IMG/VR virus record: IMGVR_UViG_3300025151_000089
Coordinates: 1-42,075 of that record
Strand: one strand, 5' to 3'
Source of the DNA: a virus
Length of the DNA: 42,075 nt
Shown here in pieces: positions 13,657 to 22,284 of the stretch. Within the stretch, counting starts at the first letter, position 1. Each line of letters opens with the position of its first letter. Under the pieces are notes generated by a model. That model saw only the letters and a list, made by a program, of their open reading frames with translations. It made no database searches and was not told the origin of the DNA. A program made the position numbers and the translations under genes.

Positions 13657-14399
13657 TGAAAAATCTAAACATCAAACCAGTCAATCACGGCACAACCAAA
13701 GCTGACAAAAATCGCTATTGTGGCCCAGCCGTCATCAGCGCCATCACTGGCATGACAACTGGAGAGGCATCACGGTTGATCCGTCACGTCAGTGGCCGTA
13801 AGGCCATCAGAGGATCTTCAGTTCGTGAAGTCACAGACGCACTGACTATGTGTGGCATCAAGAGCGAGTACAAGTCATTCGGCATGAAGCTGGGTCGCTC
13901 CACTGGCCCAACACTTGCTGGATGGCTGAAGGCCACAGTCAAAGAGCGCACTGCTGATCGCGTGTTCTTGATGATCGCTGGGTGGCACTGGCAGTTGATC
14001 CAAGGTCGCCGCATCGTCTGTGGCATTCTTGGCAGTCCAACGTCTGTCCGTGACAAGCGCGTCAAACGCAGAGCGCGTGTTGCCAACGTCTACGAGCTTC
14101 ATTCCACTGGAGCCATCACAACGCCCACAGAGGCTAAAAAGCCTAAGAGTGTTGATACCAACCGAAACCACCGTTCCAAGGCTCAGAGCCTCGCTAAGAA
14201 GCTGGGCATCACCATTGAGATTGAACGCTGGTTTAGCTCAGACATTAACAAGTACGAGAATGTCTACTGGATTCAGTATGAAGGTGACTTCGACTACTCT
14301 GAGAATGGCATCATCGACGGCCACTGCTCATATGACTGGCAAGAGGTGTTTTGGAAGCTCCAAGAAATCGAGCAGCACCAACAAAAAAAAGCAGCATAA
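13656..14399 (+). CDS. Cysteine-peptidase-like protein (C39/papain-like fold)
   Basis: This 247-aa protein has an N-terminal domain matching papain-like/C39 peptidases: NRYCGPAVISAITGM (19-33) provides the catalytic Cys22, and AGWHWQLIQGRRIVCG (108-123) the catalytic His (about 111) in the usual H-[FYW]-x-x beta strand. A third residue cannot be fixed by eye. The region after about residue 130 is basic and Arg/Lys-rich; the C-terminus is acidic with aromatics. There is no ABC-transporter part, so it is not a bacteriocin exporter. It may cleave a host or phage protein early in infection, which is inference from its position in the accessory regulon. Confidence 0.62.
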   Translation: MKNLNIKPVNHGTTKADKNRYCGPAVISAITGMTTGEASRLIRHVSGRKAIRGSSVREVTDALTMCGIKSEYKSFGMKLGRSTGPTLAGWLKATVKERTADRVFLMIAGWHWQLIQGRRIVCGILGSPTSVRDKRVKRRARVANVYELHSTGAITTPTEAKKPKSVDTNRNHRSKAQSLAKKLGITIEIERWFSSDINKYENVYWIQYEGDFDYSENGIIDGHCSYDWQEVFWKLQEIEQHQQKKAA

Positions 14400-14404
14400 A
14401 AATT

Positions 14405-14424
14405 GAGGCTTCGGCCTCTTTTTT
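14405..14424 (+). terminator. Rho-independent terminator
   Basis: GAGGC (14405-14409), TTCG loop, GCCTC (14414-14418), followed by six T. It ends the copy D transcript and lies 12 bases before promoter copy E. Confidence 0.85.
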
Positions 14425-14435
14425 ATTTCTTGCTA

Positions 14436-14491
14436 TTGTAATCTGTGACAACTGTCATTATATAATAGGTATAGAGAGAGAGGAACTTAAC
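14436..14491 (+). promoter_or_regulatory. Repeated promoter-operator, copy E
   Basis: TTGTAA (14436-14441), 16-17 bases, TTATAT/TATATA, then a TATAGAGAGAGAGGA leader. The dyad TGACA-AC-TGTCA is at 14446-14457. It directly follows the terminator at 14405-14424. Confidence 0.72.
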
Positions 14492-15061
14492 ATGGCATAC
14501 AACCCAACACATGAATATGAGCATCGCTACCACCCAGCAATCGAAGCTCGCAAAATGGCTAACGCCGCCAACACTAAGCGCAAAAACTGGATTGCCACTG
14601 ATGATCGCGCAGAAGAAATCATCGAATTTGTTTCTGATTACAATTCAGATGGCGAAGGCTTTTTCTCAGCTTGTGCAAAAGGTATTGAGAAGTTTGGATC
14701 GCTTACACCTAACATGCGTAACGCTATGGTTAAGGTGCTGGACAAACGTGCCGCACAAGCCGCTGAGTGGGCTACCAGAGATGGCAAGTGTGAGTTTGTT
14801 GGCACAGTGGGCGAGCGTCAGGCTTTCGAAGTCACAGTGAAGCATATCGTGGAGCTGGAAGGCATGTATGGCATTTCATATCTTCACATTTGCCGTGACG
14901 CTGATGACAATGTAATCATCTACAAAGGCACACAATACTGGGGTAAAGGCGCTCAAGTAACTTTCATGGCCAAAGTAAAAGATCATGGCGTCCGTGATGG
15001 TGTAAAGCAAACCATCATCCAGCGCCCTACAAAAGTAAAAATAAATGGGGAGGATTACTAA
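14492..15061 (+). CDS. Hypothetical protein, 189 aa, under promoter copy E
   Basis: This protein begins MAYNPTHEYEHRYHPAIEAR and has a helical basic region, a central segment (AEEIIEFVSDYNSDGEGFFS), and a C-terminal beta-rich half with TVGERQAFEVTVKHIVELEG. The second half resembles small OB- or beta-barrel phage domains, but I recognise no family. I chose the ATG at 14492 because the conserved leader and a GAGGA site precede it; longer versions would start inside the previous gene. Its stop overlaps the next start as TAATG. Confidence 0.62.
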   Translation: MAYNPTHEYEHRYHPAIEARKMANAANTKRKNWIATDDRAEEIIEFVSDYNSDGEGFFSACAKGIEKFGSLTPNMRNAMVKVLDKRAAQAAEWATRDGKCEFVGTVGERQAFEVTVKHIVELEGMYGISYLHICRDADDNVIIYKGTQYWGKGAQVTFMAKVKDHGVRDGVKQTIIQRPTKVKINGEDY

Positions 15062-15219
15062 TGAAAAAATATGTAGCATATTATGTGCAGTCAGGCACAA
15101 ACGAGCGTTTGTCGGCAGAGGCCGACAGCCTCGAAGAATTAAAAACCATGATCTACGGTCAAGCCTATGGCCCGAAGTATGGATCTGTCACATATTACGA
15201 AAGAAAGCAGCAGCCTTAG
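15061..15219 (+). CDS. Small hypothetical protein, 52 aa
   Basis: This is the last rightward gene. It begins MKKYVAYYVQSGTNERLSAE, then has an acidic helix (ADSLEELKTMIYGQ) and a basic end, a beta-helix-beta-like small fold. A GGAGG site lies 8 bases upstream. Its stop lies inside the shared terminator hairpin, and the stop of the oppositely directed ejection gene overlaps it. Function unknown. Confidence 0.6.
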   Translation: MKKYVAYYVQSGTNERLSAEADSLEELKTMIYGQAYGPKYGSVTYYERKQQP

Positions 15220-15228
15220 TTGGCTGCT
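15209..15228. terminator. Shared stem-loop between converging transcripts
   Basis: AGCAGCC (15209-15215) and GGCTGCT (15222-15228) pair around a TTAGTT loop that contains both stop codons (plus-strand TAG 15217-15219, minus-strand TAA 15216-15218). The stem works on both strands, with T-rich sequence after it on the minus side and a weaker TTC on the plus side. Confidence 0.72.
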
Positions 15229-17480
15229 TCTTGCACCTTGGTTGATACGTTTGGATTTATATTTTGTATCAGACTTTGCAGTGCTGGCGAATCAGATGCA
15301 TCAGTTTCTACAACTTCTTCAACTGGTGGCTGCATTACACCCTCATCAGCACTGACTAACAACGCAGTTTGTAACCAGTTTCTAGGATCTGTTATGCCAG
15401 CAGCTTTGGCAAAGCGTTTGTAAGCTGGAGATTTTATCACTGCATCCATGTTGGGTTGAGATGCGTCCATAGCCAAACTCTTAAATGCTGCACTATTCAA
15501 AAAATCACCAGCAGCTTGAATTTTTTGCTTATCAGTTTTTCGCAATAATATTTCGCCAACTGCGTCTGCTGCTACACCACCAGCAGGACCACCAGCAGCT
15601 TGACCAGCAACACCTCGAACCACACGATTACCCATAGTGGTGCTTAGAATAGACTTAATTAAGCCATCAGCAGTCATTGCTTGGACGAGAGCCTGATTTG
15701 ACTTTCCTGTACCCAGAACAGCTCCACGCGCCTGTGTGATACGTTTAGAAAGTTCATTTAAGTCAGCCATAGTTTGAGCTGTCTCAGGGCCAAGAATTTT
15801 CATAACGCGACTGAAAACTGCCCCATTCTTTTTTAGCCCATCGTAAACTTGAGAAAATTTTGCAAAATCAAAAGGACCACCAAATCCAACAGCAGTGGAA
15901 GATGTTAAAGATCCAATAGCTGTTGCCACAGCTTCACGCTGTAATTCTTTGGGAATAATTTTTAGTGTTCGATTAAGATTGGCAATGTCACCTTTTTTAC
16001 CGCTATTGATTGCAGTTAAAAGTTTTGGTGCTATGCTTCCTTCGCCGTCTTTGCCAAAGAAAGTAACCAGTCTTTTTTCTAGTGCTTTTTGTTTTGCAGT
16101 CGTTTGGTTCGCCAATCGAAGTGCAGAGCGAGCTTTATCACCGCCAACTCTTTGTGCTGTGTTTAGATAGTCTTCACTAAGCGCAGCATAAATACGCTTT
16201 GCTGTTCCTGTATCCATATCAGCATATTCGCCTTCGCCTTTGTTTATAGCTCTGCCAATACTGTTTCTGAACTTTTTAAGAGAAGCAAAAGTTAAAGGCG
16301 TATCTGGATCTGTCAGCTTATCAAACAAGGCTTTTTCTTTGCCTGTCAAAGCGCCCATACCGCCAACTTCTTCGAGAATTTTGTTGATTAGTATGACGCT
16401 ATTTGTGGGATCAACAAGTGAACTGGCTGGTACAATTTGATCGACCTCTTTGTAAAGATCACTGGCAGCTTTTTCTAAAGCGCCTCTGGTTTGCAAAACA
16501 TCAGTTTTCACACGCTCTGCAAGCGATGAAATATCTGGGTTGGCGTCCATTTCTCGCATGATTTCATCAGCACGTTGTGACGCTAAAATTACTGTATCTC
16601 TAAATGTTGCTTCAGCTTCGCTTCCAGCTAGTGATCTGGAAAGACCAGCAGCACTTTTTAGCTGCGTGTCATCGCTCAGTACATCTGCTGGAACATCAAT
16701 ACCCAAACGCCGCGCAGCCGCTGCTGCTTCAGGGTTAATACGAGCCGCTTGTGCAATCGCTTCTGCTGCTGCTTGTGATCCACGTCCACCAGACGAAGCT
16801 ATCCTGATAAGCTCTCCCAGACGCTCTGGCGTCATGCTAGAAACAGATGGTGGCTTTGGAGTGGCGTTAGCATCAATTTGTAAATCTGCTTCACGCAATG
16901 CAGCAAGCTCATCTGGCGTAAAGCGTCTTACCACTTCTGCCTCTTGGACACCGCCAACACTGGGGTTACGAATACTGCGTGGACGCATGATAGAAGTTGG
17001 CGAGCCAGCAAAGGCATCTGGAAGAGCCATAAAATCTCTTGCAAATTTATCTGCTGTGCCTTCATCAACGCCAGCTTTTGTCAGAATATCAGCAGCGCCA
17101 CCTACTAAATAGCCGTATCCAGCCATACCATAACCAGCCGCTGTTGCCATGCCATCGCCAATAAACTCAACAGCATCTCTGAATGCTTTGGGAAACTTTA
17201 CTTGTATGTCGCCATAGCCCAGTGGCATCTCTTCAGGTAAATCTACAACGCCTTCACCAGTGTATGGGTTTAGACCACCACTAGCTTGCTTTGCTAACTC
17301 TAGACCCGGCTGTGCGTATTCTGTGCGGAAGTCTGTTGGCTTTTTTTCTTTTTCAGGCAACTCTGAGTCGTCTGCACTAGGAACCATTACATCAACAGAG
17401 CTTTTTGAAGACAAAAGTGACTGTTTAAGTTTGGCTTGTTTTAGTTTTGCTTCTCTTAATTTTTCTTCAGCAGTCGCCAT
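15216..17480 (-). CDS. Large ejection-type virion protein, 754 aa
   Basis: This is the last gene of the late cluster. It has a Lys/Ala-rich N-terminal coiled coil (EEKLREAKLKQAKLKQSLL), a Gly/Ala hydrophobic segment (GMATAAGYGMAGYGYLVGGA, about 130-150), long helical Ala-rich stretches and a second Gly-rich hydrophobic region (GVAGQAAGGPAGGVAADAV, about 630-650). Large helical proteins with hydrophobic patches at the end of podovirus structural clusters are internal proteins that are injected with the DNA. I see no catalytic motif such as a transglycosylase. The ejection role is inferred from size, composition and position. Confidence 0.6.
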   Translation of the reverse strand: MATAEEKLREAKLKQAKLKQSLLSSKSSVDVMVPSADDSELPEKEKKPTDFRTEYAQPGLELAKQASGGLNPYTGEGVVDLPEEMPLGYGDIQVKFPKAFRDAVEFIGDGMATAAGYGMAGYGYLVGGAADILTKAGVDEGTADKFARDFMALPDAFAGSPTSIMRPRSIRNPSVGGVQEAEVVRRFTPDELAALREADLQIDANATPKPPSVSSMTPERLGELIRIASSGGRGSQAAAEAIAQAARINPEAAAAARRLGIDVPADVLSDDTQLKSAAGLSRSLAGSEAEATFRDTVILASQRADEIMREMDANPDISSLAERVKTDVLQTRGALEKAASDLYKEVDQIVPASSLVDPTNSVILINKILEEVGGMGALTGKEKALFDKLTDPDTPLTFASLKKFRNSIGRAINKGEGEYADMDTGTAKRIYAALSEDYLNTAQRVGGDKARSALRLANQTTAKQKALEKRLVTFFGKDGEGSIAPKLLTAINSGKKGDIANLNRTLKIIPKELQREAVATAIGSLTSSTAVGFGGPFDFAKFSQVYDGLKKNGAVFSRVMKILGPETAQTMADLNELSKRITQARGAVLGTGKSNQALVQAMTADGLIKSILSTTMGNRVVRGVAGQAAGGPAGGVAADAVGEILLRKTDKQKIQAAGDFLNSAAFKSLAMDASQPNMDAVIKSPAYKRFAKAAGITDPRNWLQTALLVSADEGVMQPPVEEVVETDASDSPALQSLIQNINPNVSTKVQEAAN

Positions 17481-17481
17481 C

Positions 17482-18912
17482 TTACAAACCTAACTCTTCC
17501 ATACGTTTTAAGTATGCATCAATTTGATCACTATCTAACGTATCAAGATCTATATTTTCTAATTGTTGCTCATTCATAGTGGAAAAATCGTAATCAGTTC
17601 CTTCTAACTTACGCTCTGCTTCGATGCGTTTTAGCTCTTCTTGCTTTTCTCTGACGTGACGCAACCAATCACCGACTGTCTTATCTCCATCAGACAAGAA
17701 TATTGCCTGATCGTTTAGGTAGGCCATCAGCTTGTTTTGTGCTTTAATTTTATCATCTAACCACTGAATTAATTCAGGTTCTGGCATGTTTGTTGGCAGC
17801 GCTGTGTTTAGCGCCATGTTCAATTCGCTTTCGCTTAGAGCGCCAAAAGTAACAGATCCAACAACGTCTAAACCAAGACGGTTTTTGACGTTTTCAAGAG
17901 CGATTGTTGAGGCTTTCCAGTTAGGCAAAAGATCAGCAAGTTGACCAGAGTTTGCACCACCGCCGCCTTGATCTTCTGGTGTAAGAAGTTTTTTGGCTTC
18001 TTCTAAGTTCGCAATGTTTGTTCTAATTTCACCAACTTTTTCAAACGCAGCAAGTGCAGTATCTACGCCAACAGTACCAGCGCGTCTTGCGCCTGATCTT
18101 TCACCCTGAAGCTCAATGCCACGCTCTTCAGCTTCTGTGATAGCTTTTTGAGCATCTTCACCAGTTACTTCGTTGCCAAGACCATCTACAACTTTGCGTG
18201 TGCCATCTTTAAATGCATAAACAATTACGCCGCCATCAAGTATTTTACTTGCTTGAACTTCTGCTGCGTCTTCATTCGTACCACCTTTACTGTCAGTCCA
18301 ACCTTCAGGCGGTACAGTAGCCCAACCTTCGTTTTCAAACTGCTGTGCATCAGATTCGTTTTTAACAACGACAGGATCAAAACCAGTTTTAAAAAATTTA
18401 CGTTCTTTAAATGTGTTTGTACCTGTGCTTGGTTTTTCATAAGGAGAAACAACTTTGCCATCAGCTTTTGCTGCTTTTATTTCTGCGTCTGTCAGAACCA
18501 TTGCTACGCCATCCACCATCACATTATTGTAATCAACACTAACAGTTGGTGGCTTCAGGCTAGGGGCAAGAGACAACGCAGTTTGCATCCGCGCCTGATC
18601 TGTTTCGCGCTTTTCTTTTTTCTTAGCAGCAAGATAATCGGCTGGTGCTTGCATCGCTCCTACAGCAGATCCTAATACAGTAGCACCGGGCTGTGACGCT
18701 CCTTGACCCATAGCCAAAAAGAATTGCAGCGCAGCCTCATAAGGATCTGGCTTTTCAACTGCTGGATATAGCTGCTGGGCAAAGTCGATAGCCATTTGTC
18801 CACGCTTTTGGTTACCAGCTAATTGACCAAGAATTGGCCTAAGTGCGCCCATGTTGCCTAAATCATTTGGGCTACTTGCTGTGGCTCCAAGTCGTGTTTT
18901 GTCTACTGCCAT
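17482..18912 (-). CDS. Ejection-type virion protein, 476 aa
   Basis: The N-terminal 100 residues are hydrophobic and Gly/Ala-rich with a QFFLAMGQGASQPGATVLGS segment, the middle is Thr/Lys-rich beta-like, and the C-terminus is a charged helix (HVREKQEELKRIEAERKLE) suited to oligomerisation. It starts 10 bases after the repeat-containing protein and ends one base before the next start, so all three are co-expressed. I call it a candidate internal/ejection protein from position and composition; no known domain is recognised. Confidence 0.55.
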   Translation of the reverse strand: MAVDKTRLGATASSPNDLGNMGALRPILGQLAGNQKRGQMAIDFAQQLYPAVEKPDPYEAALQFFLAMGQGASQPGATVLGSAVGAMQAPADYLAAKKKEKRETDQARMQTALSLAPSLKPPTVSVDYNNVMVDGVAMVLTDAEIKAAKADGKVVSPYEKPSTGTNTFKERKFFKTGFDPVVVKNESDAQQFENEGWATVPPEGWTDSKGGTNEDAAEVQASKILDGGVIVYAFKDGTRKVVDGLGNEVTGEDAQKAITEAEERGIELQGERSGARRAGTVGVDTALAAFEKVGEIRTNIANLEEAKKLLTPEDQGGGGANSGQLADLLPNWKASTIALENVKNRLGLDVVGSVTFGALSESELNMALNTALPTNMPEPELIQWLDDKIKAQNKLMAYLNDQAIFLSDGDKTVGDWLRHVREKQEELKRIEAERKLEGTDYDFSTMNEQQLENIDLDTLDSDQIDAYLKRMEELGL

Positions 18913-18922
18913 AACTTACCCC

Positions 18923-20278
18923 TTAATCATTTGCCATTCTATAGGCGCTGTAGCCAGCACCAAGGCCACTAATAAGCTGTCCATAAACTGATGGGTTTGC
19001 AGTAAAGCTAGATCCTAGCTCATAACTACGGCTTCTTGTGCTGTATGGTGTACCAGACAATGCACCAAGTGCGAAGTTAACCATCTCCATTGGGTACTGT
19101 CTTTGATCCATAAAGTCTGCATATGCCAAGTCAAGCGCACGTTGATCCAAGATACGCTGTGCCTCTCCAGAAGAAATAAGACCAGCCGCTGCACGATTTT
19201 GTAGATCCATAACCAGTGGACCTAAGTTTTGATAGGCATTCATTTGCGCTATGCGAGCTGCTTCGTCTGTCTCGAAGCCAGTGCGTAATGCTTCTTCTGC
19301 ACCAAAACGAGCAGCTCTTTGGTCGCCATAACGACCATACATAACATCTTCTGCGCCAAATCTCGCAGCACGATCTGCTTCTGCTTGAGATCTTCGCATA
19401 TCTTCTGCATCGAAACGACCAGCACGATCTTCCATAAACTGACCGCGCATAACGTCTTCTGCACCAAAACGTGCCGCACGTTCTCGTTCTGCCTGTGACG
19501 CCAGTGTATCTTCAGCCGCAAATCTTGCTTGACGATCAGTGTCAAATCTTCCAGCAGCAAATCCTAGACCCTCACGCGCTGCTTGTGCGCGGAGATCGCC
19601 AGCAGCCCTTGCGCCTTCGCCAGCCGCTGTGCCTTCTAAAATTCCAAGGCGAGATCCAAATGCACCACCGGGCGCACGTCCTGCTGCTTGTCTTGCTTGG
19701 TTTTGCGCTCTAATCGTTTGTTCTTCAATCTCACGAATGGCTGGATCCATAGCCTGTTGATATATGTCCATGTACTCTTGAGCGTTTTCTATTGAAAATG
19801 GATCACCTAAAAGCTCTTCTCGCGTTGCGCCTTGATAATCTCCAATCAAATCTTCTCGCGTTGCGCCTTGGTATTGACCCATAAGTTCATCAGCAGACAA
19901 ACCTTGGAAATCACCTACAAGCTCTTCTCTTGTTGCTCCTTGAAACTCATCTCCAAGTAATTCTTCACGGCTCATAGAATCGTAGCCGCGACCTAGTGTG
20001 TTAGCTACAGAGGCTGCACGATTGATGTAAGGAAGATAATCACCAGCACCTTCACGCAGCATCTGCATTCCAAGACGCTCATCTTCTGTTAAGGTGCTAC
20101 CACCAAAAGTTGCCGTTCTTTCGCCTTGATAAATTGGATAGTCAGAGCCAGCTATACCTGTGGCAGAAGTAAATAATTCTCGACCAGCTTCAGCAACCCA
20201 TGCAGGAATCTCTGTACCTGTAACAACTTCTGAAGAATCAGGTAACTCAGTGTATGATGGTGTACAAAAACCGCCCAT
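18923..20278 (-). CDS. Repeat-containing ejection-type virion protein, 451 aa
   Basis: This protein has two separate repeat blocks. Residues 103-160 hold five units on the theme TREELLGDxxxGA, and residues 244-343 hold about five units on the theme AARFGAEDVMxGxxxxDR. Both are amphipathic helical repeats that suit long coiled assemblies. A Gln/Arg-rich helix (170-200) and GRAPGGAFGSRLG (200-212) lie between them. The start has a GGAGG site. Its location with the other large proteins suggests an internal or ejected virion component; the repeats themselves do not match a family I know. Confidence 0.6.
   Translation of the reverse strand: MGGFCTPSYTELPDSSEVVTGTEIPAWVAEAGRELFTSATGIAGSDYPIYQGERTATFGGSTLTEDERLGMQMLREGAGDYLPYINRAASVANTLGRGYDSMSREELLGDEFQGATREELVGDFQGLSADELMGQYQGATREDLIGDYQGATREELLGDPFSIENAQEYMDIYQQAMDPAIREIEEQTIRAQNQARQAAGRAPGGAFGSRLGILEGTAAGEGARAAGDLRAQAAREGLGFAAGRFDTDRQARFAAEDTLASQAERERAARFGAEDVMRGQFMEDRAGRFDAEDMRRSQAEADRAARFGAEDVMYGRYGDQRAARFGAEEALRTGFETDEAARIAQMNAYQNLGPLVMDLQNRAAAGLISSGEAQRILDQRALDLAYADFMDQRQYPMEMVNFALGALSGTPYSTRSRSYELGSSFTANPSVYGQLISGLGAGYSAYRMAND
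19250..19549. repeat. Repeat tract coding AARFGAED-type units
   Basis: About five imperfect units of roughly 18-19 codons lie in residues 244-343 of the 451-aa protein. The core AARFGAED recurs at 268-275, 305-312 and 323-329, and degenerate copies (GRFDAED, ARFAAED) lie between. Unit number may vary between related phages. Confidence 0.75.
19799..19972. repeat. Repeat tract coding TREELLGD-type units
   Basis: Five units of about 11-12 codons lie in residues 103-160 of the 451-aa protein: SREELLGDEFQGA, TREELVGDFQGL, SADELMGQYQGA, TREDLIGDYQGA and TREELLGDP. The DNA repeats a TCTTCTCGCGTTGCGCCTTG segment at least twice. Confidence 0.8.
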
Positions 20279-20713
20279 TTACGCCTCCATGTAGAGCGAA
20301 CCAACTTTGGACAAACCAAGACGCTCATAAAATTTATCTTTTCGCTCACCATCTCCTGAATAGACATGGCCTAATTTGATTTTGATTTCTGCTTCTCTTG
20401 CGACTTGCATAAAACTTTTTATCAACTTTGCGGCGATATTTGACTTTCTATGTTGTTTATAGACAAAAAACCACATATCAGCCAAATATTTTTCATTAGA
20501 CCACCAGTCAGTGCTTTCTATTCCAGCAATAGATCCAGCTATTTTACCATTTACATCGAATACTATTACAACACCTCTATGCAGAGCATTACTAATTGCT
20601 GATGTTAGTTTTTCAGAATCGATTGGCGAAGTACAGTCAATGGTTTCTGAATGCATGACGTTTAACATCATGTATATTTCAGAAAGATCTTCGACTGTTG
20701 CCAATCTTATCAT
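20279..20713 (-). CDS. GNAT-family N-acetyltransferase
   Basis: This 144-aa GNAT has a typical start (MIRLATVEDLSEIYMML), a strand KIAGSIAGIES (about 57-67), the acetyl-CoA loop region FFVYKQHRKSNIAAKLIKSF (82-101, a Q/R-x-x-G/N-type pyrophosphate loop) and the C-terminal FYERLGLSKVGSLYMEA. It is placed inside the virion structural cluster, and its start overlaps the previous gene as TAATG, so it may be packaged or act on virion or host proteins. The substrate is unknown. Confidence 0.72.
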   Translation of the reverse strand: MIRLATVEDLSEIYMMLNVMHSETIDCTSPIDSEKLTSAISNALHRGVVIVFDVNGKIAGSIAGIESTDWWSNEKYLADMWFFVYKQHRKSNIAAKLIKSFMQVAREAEIKIKLGHVYSGDGERKDKFYERLGLSKVGSLYMEA

Positions 20714-21090
20714 TACCTCATACCGCCTAACGCGCCCATTTGTGGATTAGATTGTGTTTGTGCTGTTTTGGGTGGCTGTGTTGGTGGTGGGCCTGCTCGA
20801 CCTGAAGAAGCAATTGCCTCCATCAATGATCCCAGTTCAGGCAACAACATAAGAAGTGCTTTTGCTGCTTCTGGAGTGATCGCACGATCAAGCTCTGCTA
20901 ATTGCTCTTCTGTCATTGCTCCAAGGCGTGAAACCAAAACTGCTGCCAGTTGTGAAGATGGCCGCATAATGTTTTGCTTTGCTTGATTGACTGTTCTGTC
21001 ATCAGGTGCGCCTCGCTGTTGGGGTGGCATGTTTGCCCCAGCCATGTCTGGCATTTCTGGACGTTGGTTCATTTGTGGTTGTCGTGCCAT
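20713..21090 (-). CDS. Pro/Gln-rich virion-associated protein, 125 aa
   Basis: The ends are low-complexity, Pro/Gln/Met-rich and probably disordered (RQPQMNQRPEMPDM at the start, PPPTQPPKTAQTQ near the end). A helical core (SSQLAAVLVSRLGAMTEEQL, then PEAAKALLMLLPELGSLMEA) sits between. Small proteins like this often accompany ejection proteins, as chaperones or minor virion parts. The start has AAGGAG. Function inferred from context only. Confidence 0.5.
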   Translation of the reverse strand: MARQPQMNQRPEMPDMAGANMPPQQRGAPDDRTVNQAKQNIMRPSSQLAAVLVSRLGAMTEEQLAELDRAITPEAAKALLMLLPELGSLMEAIASSGRAGPPPTQPPKTAQTQSNPQMGALGGMR

Positions 21091-21102
21091 GTTTGGCTCC
21101 TT

Positions 21103-21960
21103 TTAAAAGAATTTAGACAAAAACCCGACAATCTGACCAGAGCCGGGAATAATTGCGTTTGCGACATATGAAAGAACAGCCGTTTTACCAGCATCTTTTG
21201 CAGCATCCATTGGATCTGCACCCATAGCCACCTGAGTAATAAAGTCAGCACCAGCAGCGTATCCTGTAACTTTAAGGTTTGCTGCGCCAGCTTCTGTGCC
21301 AAAATTAAGACGGTTCATAACTCTGCCAGTATAATTAGCAGCAGGCGCTCCACCAATCCCAGCACCAGCAGAAATTAAATTTCTGCCAGTTTGCACAGCT
21401 TGCTGTGGCACATTATCTTTATTTAAAAAGTTAAGTGGGTTTACTGCTCCAAAACCAGCTTTTGCTGCATTTTCCACAGTGGCGTTTCCAGCTAAAGCAG
21501 CGCCAAATGCACTACCAGCCGCTGCCCCTGTTGCCCCTGCTACTTTTTGACTCGCACGTTCAATTTGTGCTTGCATCAATGCTTGTTCTGCGCTCATGCC
21601 ATGCTCAGTGGCAAACTCTTCGCGCAGTTTGTCCATTTCTTCAGCAGTCATATTTAAGTCTTCAGCAGGATCATAAGTCATTGTGCCTGTCTGCTGGGCT
21701 TCAATAAACTGAAACATTGGCATGTATTTTGTGCCATAAATCTTTTGCATCTCGCCTATTCCAAGGCCGGGATCTCTTGACTTTAATTCAATAGTTGGCA
21801 ACGTAATTGTACCGTCTTCATTGGTAACTGGCTTGTCAATTACCGCATCACCCACATTAGCCAAAGCCCCAATGTTTGGGGCTAGATTAGGTATTAGACT
21901 TGAACCAAGTATGTTTGACGTAGCAATGAGTTGCCCATCATCTCCTACAATCACAGCCAT
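21103..21960 (-). CDS. Gly/Ala-rich ejection-type virion protein, 285 aa
   Basis: A Gly/Leu-rich, moderately hydrophobic start (ATSNILGSSLIPNLAPNIGA) is followed by an acidic helical middle (DLNMTAEEMDKLREEFATEH). A long Ala/Gly-rich hydrophobic second half (ATGAAAGSAFGAALAGNA, then TGYAAGADFITQVAMGADP) could insert into membranes. This suits an internal virion protein helping DNA cross the envelope. The GGAGG site is strong. No enzymatic motif is visible. Confidence 0.55.
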   Translation of the reverse strand: MAVIVGDDGQLIATSNILGSSLIPNLAPNIGALANVGDAVIDKPVTNEDGTITLPTIELKSRDPGLGIGEMQKIYGTKYMPMFQFIEAQQTGTMTYDPAEDLNMTAEEMDKLREEFATEHGMSAEQALMQAQIERASQKVAGATGAAAGSAFGAALAGNATVENAAKAGFGAVNPLNFLNKDNVPQQAVQTGRNLISAGAGIGGAPAANYTGRVMNRLNFGTEAGAANLKVTGYAAGADFITQVAMGADPMDAAKDAGKTAVLSYVANAIIPGSGQIVGFLSKFF

Positions 21961-22284
21961 TTAGGTTACCTCCAAAAAACTTGCCACAACGTGCAACCGA
22001 TCTGCTGTTGCTGCTGTAACCTTTATAATTTCATTTTCTTGTACCACAAAAGGAGCTGTTAACAACTCACTTGTAGAAGGTCCAGATATTGCTTTTACAC
22101 TATACACAGAAAATACTGAATTGTCAGCATCTGTTATAGTAACAGTAATTGTATCGTTATGTGCGCTGTCATTACACACCAAAAAAGACTTAAAAATAGC
22201 AGTTGTAGCGCCCGGACATGTGTACAAAGTTGTGGCGTCTGTTGTTGTTAAATCTACTTTTGCGTTCTTATAATTGTTTGCCAT
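21961..22284 (-). CDS. Small beta-rich tail/neck-associated protein, 107 aa
   Basis: The protein is Thr/Val-rich with alternating strands (KVDLTTTDATTLYTCPG, then DTITVTITDADNSVFSV), as in small phage beta-sandwich proteins. I chose the ATG at 22284 (TAATG overlap with the previous stop) over 22299. It lies beside the gp10-like hub gene and is likely a minor structural or decoration protein. I recognise no family. Confidence 0.55.
   Translation of the reverse strand: MANNYKNAKVDLTTTDATTLYTCPGATTAIFKSFLVCNDSAHNDTITVTITDADNSVFSVYSVKAISGPSTSELLTAPFVVQENEIIKVTAATADRLHVVASFLEVT

Noticed and set aside
15895-17112. Long plus-strand frames opposite the 754-aa ejection gene (up to 190 aa)
   Set aside because: They are antisense shadows of an Ala/Ser-rich gene, without ribosome sites, and would oppose late transcription.
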